From positions 4,526,001 to 4,590,000 of the forward strand of contig NC_066338.1 of NCBI RefSeq assembly GCF_022539315.1: a DNA stretch of 64,000 nt, given 5' to 3'. The notes below the pieces were generated by a model that was not told the origin of the DNA, made no database searches, and saw only the letters and a program-made list of their open reading frames with translations. The DNA is from Serinus canaria. Taxonomy: Eukaryota; Chordata; Aves; Passeriformes; Fringillidae. The position numbers and the translations under genes are program-made. Shown in pieces: positions 56,651-64,000 of this stretch (positions within the stretch are counted from its first letter, which is position 1; every line of letters starts with the position of its first letter).

Positions 56651-56999
56651 TGTTAAGATGTTGGAATGTCGGAGGACAGAAGACAGATGATGGACTTTGG
56701 ACCTGGTTAACATAAGAGATTTGATACCAGGATGCCTTGGCAAAACAAACAGAACTTTGAAAATTAGACTAGATTGCAAAGAGATTAAATCAGACAGGTT
56801 TACTGGAAAAAGAAAATCCCATTAAATTCTGCAAGCAAGGGATGTTGTTTTATGCATAAGTTTGTGTATGCGACTGTAACCTAATCATTGTAGTACACAT
56901 TACTAGTCTCCCTGAAGTAGTGTATAAGTGCTTGTATCCCACAATAAAATCAGATTCTGATCCCCGAGTCAGTCTCCCCGTCTCGCTCCATCGCCGACA
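56651..56999 (+). mobile_element. Solo LTR, 349 bp
   Basis: Runs from TGTTAAGATG to ATCGCCGACA, with GTGTATAAGTGC (TATA-like) shortly before CAATAAAATCAG (polyadenylation signal) and a C/T-rich U5. Compact gamma-type layout. No target duplication is apparent. Confidence 0.6.
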
Positions 57000-57161
57000 C
57001 TTCCCTGATAAAGAACTGTTATTCCTGCTCCCATATTTTTACCTGAAAGCCCCCCTTAATTTAAAATTTATAACAATTCAGAAGGAAGGGGTTTACATTT
57101 TTCCATTTCAAGAAAGGCTCCTGCCTTCCTTAGCAAACACCTGTCTTTCCAAACCAAGACA
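57000..57161 (-). mobile_element. LTR 5' fragment, related to 59243
   Basis: On the minus strand it starts TGTCTTGGTTTGGAAAGACA and matches the plus-strand start at 59243. It is cut by the LTR at 56999, suggesting that the 349 bp LTR landed inside it. Confidence 0.55.
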
Positions 57162-59242
57162 CAGGAGTCACCTGTATTATACATGTGAATACGTAACACG
57201 AAAAAAACAAGAGCCTCAAAAAGGCAAAACAGCTTGGTAATTTGTAGAAAGTAACTGTGATCAAAAATAAAATGTGGTAATAGATTGGTCTGAAGATGAC
57301 ATTTACAATTTTCCTGGTGACATTGTGCACTGTATTGTAACAGTGGACAGTCACTGGACATAGCCAGTAGGATAACTGGATATGCTTTCCAAACTTATTC
57401 TAAGTATTCATTGAATTATTCATTGAATTCTCATCCTTCTGTACAGTTCAGCTCTGCTGTAAACTTCAGAGACATTTTTTTCACAAGCTTCTAACAAGTT
57501 GCTCTGGCTCCATAATTCCTGAGACCAAATGGAGTCCAAATGCCAAGTGGAATTACTCTTTTCAAAGCCCGGAGTCACACAGAATGAAGCAGTACTTAAA
57601 TCATACTGTGCATCCCATACACATAACAGTCCAGTTACTGACCATCTGCAATGATTTTTGACTTTTGCTACAAATTACCTTCAAGAATAGGCTACAAATA
57701 ATATCTTGATCTGGTTTAAATTCAGGGACAGCACTGCAATTGCCCAAAAAATTCCAAGGGTACCTAGTGCTGTTGCAGTAATACAAGAGAACTGCAAGTG
57801 TGTATTGCTAGTTGTTATTCATATTAGGTAAAAATGGCTCAGCTCAGCTTTGCAAAGCAAGAAACAAGTGATGGAGAGTTGAAATGATGGACTTGGGACA
57901 GTGTACCCAGTCTGCTGTTTTTGAGAGATGCTCTTAAGCAGTGGCAGTATTAATGCAATCATCTCCTGTAACTTTGCCCCTTGTGATCTACTGTCCACCT
58001 CTGCAACTTTTTCTGCTCTTTTTTGTTCTTTATTTCTTCAGCTGATTACTGAAAGGAAACACAGAACTGCAATGTTACTCCCAAAATAATAGATTTTTTT
58101 TTCAAACTAAAAAATACTCACAGCTTTTAGAAAACACAACAGAAGTGTTGGAAAGTATAAACAATACAAAGTATTGAACAGTATTTTTACATTATACTAC
58201 ATTAGCCAAACAAATGGGTAGTATGGCTTGAGGAACAAGGATGTAATTGAAGTTTTGTTAAACAGGCTTGTTTTGGTCTCTATGTGGTAACTGTCATCAC
58301 CCTGATGTAAATACTTCACAATCTATTTAAATTTTCCTAAGTTTTAATATTTTGCATCATTGATCAGCTATGATTTTTAGTTCTCTTTTGTACCCATCAC
58401 TGAATTATCTGAGGACAATCTCCAAACAAGACAAATGGTAAAGTAGCAAAGGGCTGTGGCATCTCTTGGCTTTGCCAAATCCTCTGTGAGTGCTTTCGTT
58501 TCTTTTCCTCTTTGGTTTAAAATACAACACATTTTCATAACGTCTGATGGCTCACCTCTAAAAGAAAAACATAGATATCCTTGTTAGCAGTGTCCTTTTG
58601 GCCAACAAATCCTTAAAAACTCTTGTAACTAGAAGTCTTGCGGCCTTGAGAGCCATGCGGTGGAGATGGGAGCCAAACTCACCCTTCCTGTCTATGCAGA
58701 AGATAAGGAAAAGAAATGGCATCATCTAAAACACTCAGAGGTCTGCTCTCTAGCTCCTTCCTAACTCCTTCAAATCCCCCAAAGTGTGATTTAGCTACAA
58801 AGTGATGACAAGGACTCGTAATGCTGGCTCTTTGACTCCAAACAGCTGCTTTAGAATCTTTCACATAACCCTGTGTAGTTATGTGCCAGAAATCAATCAT
58901 TTTAAGAAACTTTCCCAATTGACTTGAAAGGGGGTTTGTTTGAAAGGTGTTTGAGGAGAAAGCCTCCCAGCAGAGGTCTGGGCTTTGGCCTAGCTGTGTC
59001 CCTGCTGATTGTGAAGTGTGCCATCACCTGCCGGGGTTTCTGGGCTAAAAATAGCATCAAGCCACTTGGACTTTCTTTTTTGGCCTATAAAAGCTGGAGC
59101 CACTTTTGGGGCAAATTTGGAGACCTCATCTATGGGTGGATGGAGCACCTAGGATTTTCCCAATTGCCGGGAATGGTTCTCCAGGTCCCCGGTGTAAAAT
59201 GGGGCTCCCCAGGGACTGCACATCTGCGAGATGAGAAACAAT
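57162..59242. other. No gene recognised
   Basis: AT-rich, non-repetitive. Two short open stretches on the minus strand (58679-58918 and about 58400-58560) have no family resemblance. GGCCTATAAAAGCTGG near 59080 is a TATA-like element with no clear gene attached. Confidence 0.4.
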
Positions 59243-59400
59243 TGTCTTGGTTTGAAAAGACAGCTGTCTGCTATGGAAGGCAGAAGCCTTCTCTGAAATG
59301 GAAAATATAAATCCCCTCCCTTCAAATGATTATAATTTAGAAATTCAAATGCTCTCAGGGAAAGCTGTGGGAATAGGACTGAACCCGCAGAGCAGGGCAG
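59243..59400 (+). mobile_element. LTR 5' fragment
   Basis: Starts TGTCTTGGTTTGAAAAGACA and continues AAATGGAAAATATAAATCCCC, the same family as 57000-57161 in opposite orientation. It fades out about 500 bases before the MROH start. Confidence 0.55.
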
Positions 59401-59900
59401 TGTTTGCTGATGGTCTGAGCCCTTCCTAAAGATCCTGTTGGGCTGTCTTAGACCCCTGGGGCCAGGGATTCCTTCCAACCTGGGCCACTTTGGGTGGGCT
59501 GGGGGCAGCCCCAGGGCAGGTGGCAATGTGTGCACGGGCCCTGGGTGGCACGCTGCAGCACAGTCACCGTGGCACAGAACGGAAGCCGGTGTCCAAGGGC
59601 CCTTTGTGACACGTGGGAAATAGAAGCTTGCCCGGGTGCTCGGAGCACACAACGGCGCAGAACGGGACAGAGCGGTGCCGTGAGGAGCCCCCGCACAGCA
59701 CACTCGTTCCCGTCTGACCCAGAGCTTTTTTTCTGTGAGCCTTGTTCCTGAGGCTGAGCTTGAGGCCCAAGCACAGGACTCAGTGACCTGTGGCCTTCCA
59801 AGGCTTCTGTTCTGCAGCTGCCCTCAAGGGCAGACCGTGGGACTTGGTGCTTCCGAGCTTTTCCAGGACATCTCTCCTGAAAATAGCTCCAGTCAGTGGC

Positions 59901-62900
59901 ATGGAGCAGAGACCCCCAAGAGTGCCCAAGCTGGCCTGGCTGGAGGAGAAGGAGGCGGAAGAAGGCCCTGGAGCTGCCCCAGCACAGGAGACTGAAGAGG
60001 TGGTGCCGTTCCAGCCACTGCAGGAGGGTGAGTGGCAGAGCTGGGCCGCAGGGCTGCAGCCTGCAGCCAACTTGGTCCCATCCCATGCCATCCCATGCCC
60101 TGGGGACATGCCCACGGACAGGACAGAAGAGGGGCCAGGCAGACTACCCGCAGTGGCCATGATCCATCCGCCTGGGGCATCCCGGAGCTCTCCCTGCCTG
60201 GGGATCGCAGGGCTGGGCTGTGTTCTCTGGCCTCTCCTGCCGCCCCTTAGCTCTGTCTGTGCTTGCTCTTTGCCAAAAGCAGCCGTGGAGTGCACACCAG
60301 AGCAGGAATCCAGCCATGGCCGCTTCCGCAGCACAGCTCAGGTACCTGCAGCCATCCCCACCTGGGCTGGGCCTGCTCTCCCTGCTCAGCCGAGCACCGT
60401 GTGTAGAGCAGTCCATGCAACATCCCCGGCTTCTTGCCCTTCTCCTACAGCTCGTACGTGAGTTCCTCCGCAGCGTCCGGCAGGGAGAGACCAGCACCAC
60501 GGGCACTGGGCTCAGAGCTCACTCAGAGCTCCTGGGTCATGAGACCAGTGCCGCCCTGCTGGATTTGCTCGTGGAGAGGGGTGTTACCAGGCCAGAACAA
60601 GTAAGCAGCCTGTGGCCACGCTTCAATTCCCCCATGAGTAACATAGCTCCTCAAGCTGCGCCTGCTGGCCCCCGGGAGCCTTTGAGGCCATTGCAGTGCG
60701 CTGGGAAGGGAAGCACTTCCCTGGGGACGCTGGGGACATCGCTCCCTCTGGAAGATTTCCAAGCCTCCCTGTGCCTTCTCCAGGTGCCCGTCACGGTGAG
60801 GTACATTCACCAATGGCTCCTGGCCAATCCTTCTGCTGAGCACAGGCTGGACAAGGCCCTGCTGAGTGTCACCAAAGAACACCTGGGTGACACAGTGGTG
60901 ACGCTCCTACGTCTGGCCCCGTCCTGTGACGGGTATGGGGCCCACCTGCCCAGAGGGCTCAGGGCTCCCCAGCCCATCACCCTGTACAGCCAGTCCCAGG
61001 TGTCTGACCAACAGAGAGTTCCAGGGCCCTCCTTTCTCAGCCCTGGGACGTCAGCCCCCAAGCCCCCAGGCCTGCTGCCATGCTCCCTTGCCGCCCCTCA
61101 GGGCTCTGTCCCCACAGGGCTGGGCGGCCTGGGTGCCGCTGGCGAGGGCCAGAGGGCAGAGGCAGTGCTGGTGGTCAGCCCAGGCCCTTAGGGATGCCCA
61201 GGCCACGGTGCTGTGTCTGAGACCCACCCTGAGACAGAGCTCTAACCCCACAGAGCTGCCATGGCTATGTGGAAGACCATCATGGGCTCAGCCAGGACTG
61301 TGGAGCCAGTGCTGCTGATCCTCCTGGATGTGCTGGGGAGCTGGCCAGAGCGCAGCATGTGCACGTCCGATGGGGACAAAACGGGTGTCTTTGCCCTGGC
61401 TGTGAGTTTCTGCAACTGCCCTTTGCTGGCTCCAAGGCCACCTCTCTAGCAGCTCTGCTTCCTCCTTCCCCCACTGCATCTCCCTGCCTCAGGCGCTGGC
61501 CTGAAACCTGGCCCAGTGGCAGCTTCAGGCCCGCCAGGCCCCATGCTCCCCCTGCCTCTCTCTGGGCTTCTCCCTGCCAAGCTCAGGCTCTGCCACACGG
61601 ACACCTCGGCACTGAGCGCTGTCTCGTGGGGGCTTTGTCCTTTGCAGGCAACACTGGTGATGTGGAAGTTCCTCCAGGAGCCCTGCATCTTACAGGTAGT
61701 GGCGGCATACTTTCCCCGCCTCTATGTGCATCTGCTCTTCCAAGTATTCTTCAGCACAGAAGAGATGCTAGAAGAGGTCGATGCCTTTTGGAAGCAATGC
61801 CAGGAAGAGCACGGCCTTGCCATCAGCCCAAACAGGTGCTCCATCCCAGCCCTCCTGTCCCTGGCATGTGGCCTGGGAAGGAGCCAGTGCTGCCAGTGTG
61901 ACCTGGGCTTTGCTCTGCACACAGGTTTGCAGTGCAGACCCTGAAGTCCCTGCTCTGCCGAAAGCAGCACAAGGATGTGGTGATGTCAATGGAACGCAAG
62001 CGTTGCTGGGACACACTGCTCTGCGCTGACACCCGCCACTATGCCGTGGGTCTGCTGGCCAGGTGAGACTCCCCTTCTGCCCATTGCTCCTGGCATTTGT
62101 GCTCTGTTCCCAGGGTGTCCCAAACAATCCCCGTGGCCCTGGGACACAGAGCCTTGTCACTGAGGGACAGCCAAGCAGATTGGAAAAGGCTGGGAGGGGA
62201 GAGAGCACTGGAGGAGACACCTCCTCAATGGCCTAGGTGCCCTTGCAAGATGTGGTGAAAGACCACCAGGCTCTGTGAGCATGTCCCTGGAGAGATTTGC
62301 TCAGGTTCCTGGTCCCTTTTTTGCCCTCCTAGGGAGATGCGCCATGCTTGTCCTCGCTTGTGTTCCAGTATTGCACTCCACCTCCTTGGGCTCCTCAGCA
62401 CATTGGAGCCACACTGGGATCTGCCCGCCCTGGCATTCCTTGTGGAGGTGAGCCGGGTGTCCAGCCCTGCCTCACTCAGCTGCCTCCCAGCTCCCTGCCC
62501 TCTCGTCACCACAGCCACCTGGGACGGTGCCTGCACCCTGCGCTGCTGCCCGGGCACAGCCCTGTGCGGCTCCGGGCTCCTTCTGGCTGGGCTCCCTCTC
62601 ACTGCCCTGTGCCTTTCAGGTCCTCGAGTGCCTGGATTCGAGTGAATGTGCTGACAGTGTTGTGAAGGTCTCCTCAAGGTACCTGCAGAGCGAGTGCAGG
62701 GAGAGGCGTCGCCTGGCGCTCAGGGCCCTTCTCGAGCTCATTGATGATCCCTCAATGGTGAGAAGGGGGCAGTGGCTGAAGCTGCGCTGGCAACGCAGTC
62801 GCTTGGCCTTGCCTGGGCTTCGGGCACTGGGGCAGCTGCTCCCAGCTCTCCTGCCTCCCACTTCAGCTGCCCGAGTTCTTCAGGACAGCCCTTTGGCCTC

Positions 62901-63674
62901 TGGGCCCTGCAGCAGCAGGGTGGGGTTTCACAGACTTGTGTTCCACACAGGACGAAAGTATGTGGAGCTTGACCGAAAGCCTCGTGGACCTTCTGTGGGA
63001 CAATGATGTAGAGATAGCTGGGATGACTCTCATCACACTCAGCTTTATATTCCTGCACAAATACATCCTGATGTCAACCTCCATTGCCCTGCAGCTGGCT
63101 GAGGCTCTCCTACCACTCTTTGACCACGTAAGGCTCTGTCCCTCTGGCCACAGCCACTGGGTGCTGCTTGGAAACTGTGTGCCCTGTGCACTTCCAGGCC
63201 TGTGCCAAGGAGGGCCTGGAGGAGACAATGCTGAGGTATTTTTTCCTTTTATTTCATATAGGAGAATAGCCAGGTACAGCTGCTCTCCATAAAACTCTTC
63301 CGAGACATGATGGAGTTTTTGGAAGAGAGAGATAAACTTTTGGAAAGCCCTGCGCACCAGAGCCTGCTTCCACTGCTCTTCCACTGCCATGATGAGAATC
63401 AGCATGTGGCAGAGGTGAGGACTTGTGGGCTGCTCCTGTCCCCCTGCGAGGGTGCTCGGCCGCCTCCTGCCCTGCGCCTGCTGGACCGCAGACTCCTCCA
63501 GGCCATGGCACGAGGACGCCGGTCCCATGCCCCGGGCTCTGGGGCCATCTCCACATCTCTGCTGCTCTCCAGGCTTCTCGGGAAACGCTGCTTTGTGCGG
63601 TCAAGTTCATGAAGAGGAGGGATCTCAAAAAGCTGGTGAAGGAGGAGAAACTGTGGAAGTTCAGCAAGTGCCTG
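59901..63674 (+). CDS. MROH-family (maestro HEAT-like repeat) gene, 12 exons, 3' end open
   Basis: Exons with matching phases and GT/AG ends: 59901-60027, 60283-60341, 60451-60600, 60784-60932, 61254-61401, 61648-61835, 61925-62062, 62333-62447, 62620-62757, 62951-63127, 63262-63414 and 63573-63674. The first holds the proposed start ATG (MEQRPPRVPK). Later exons encode helical HEAT-like repeats with family phrases such as VRYIHQWLLANPSAEHRLD, ATLVMWKFLQEPCILQ and VQLLSIKLFRDMMEFLEERD. The spliced frame has no stop up to 63674, where a GTAAGG donor follows. Introns are short (about 90-320 bases). MROH proteins are HEAT scaffolds of poorly known role, and birds carry many copies; I cannot say which paralog this is. 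No exon is recognised in 63675-64000, so the gene probably continues beyond the window. An upstream untranslated exon is possible. Confidence 0.85.
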
Positions 63675-64000
63675 GTAAGGACGACTGAGAATGCCCAGCC
63701 GCAGCCTGAAGAAGGCCCCCTGAGGGCGGTGCTCAGTGTGCGGGGCCTGGCAGCTGTGCCCCTGCCTGCTGCTGCATCCAGAGGCCGCGCGGGCTCTTCT
63801 CCAGGCTCCCGTGGTCCTGAGCCGGGTGCCCGTGGAGCCCCTGCCCGGCGAGGCTGCGGGGCGGGCTGGCACTGCGGCTCCCCAGGCAGCAGCCGGCCCT
63901 CTGCCCCTCCCCTCGGGAGCCCGGCGCCAGCGGCTGCTGGCCGCGCCTCAGGGCTGTGCGGGCAGGGGAGGCCGAGGCTGGGAGCAGGCAGTGCCCGGCC

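Noticed and set aside
58400..58918. Two minus-strand open stretches, one after a TTTTTCTTTTAG acceptor
   Set aside because: 55 and 79 codons with no recognisable family; AT-rich DNA gives such stretches by chance.

Overview
The window looks like part of a songbird (passerine) genome, from a repeat-dense, duplication-rich region. The clues are CR1 LINE fragments, alpharetrovirus-like, betaretrovirus-like and ERV-L proviruses and solo LTRs, an OR14-type olfactory receptor, tandem C2H2 zinc-finger genes with the 'MPQDTEA' start seen in songbird ZNF families, an MROH (maestro HEAT-like) gene, and broken MHC class I and class II beta pieces. Two 500-base N runs (13723-14222, 42381-42880) are assembly gaps. 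Species and chromosome cannot be told from the sequence alone.

Layout. 1-1545: 5' end of a minus-strand provirus (LTR, primer-binding site, open gag) that runs off the left edge. 2040-7720: block A, a zinc-finger gene followed by an orphan MHC class II beta exon 1. 7620-10189: minisatellites around a broken SNRPA (U1A) 3' end. 10190-15276: mostly unassigned, with two LTR-like stretches, a Lys/Glu-rich candidate exon and a gap. 15277-18753: block C, an inverted copy of A. 18754-25269: a minus-strand ERV-L with open gag and pol. 25270-31743: a decayed alpharetrovirus-like provirus whose env abuts the ERV-L. 32-35 kb: about 185-190 bp tandem repeats. 36567-37499: intact olfactory receptor. 38.6-45.3 kb: CR1 and solo LTRs. 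46.9-49.3 kb: minisatellite, LTR and an MHC class I relic. 50.2-51.2 kb: betaretroviral integrase remnant. 52005-55795: block B, a direct copy of A. 56-59.4 kb: LTR pieces in AT-rich DNA. 59901-63674: a 12-exon MROH-family gene that probably continues past the right edge.

How it fits together. The ZNF unit exists three times, and each copy is broken differently: a frameshift in A, a nonsense codon in B, and loss of the 5' half at an ERV-L junction in C. Short arrays built on an ACTGGGATC/CCAGTATGATC unit lie at or near most block edges and beside both MHC relics, so they may have promoted the rearrangements. Likely working host genes are the olfactory receptor and the MROH gene. The ERV-L is the most intact mobile element; its gag and pol share one frame, split by a single UAG.
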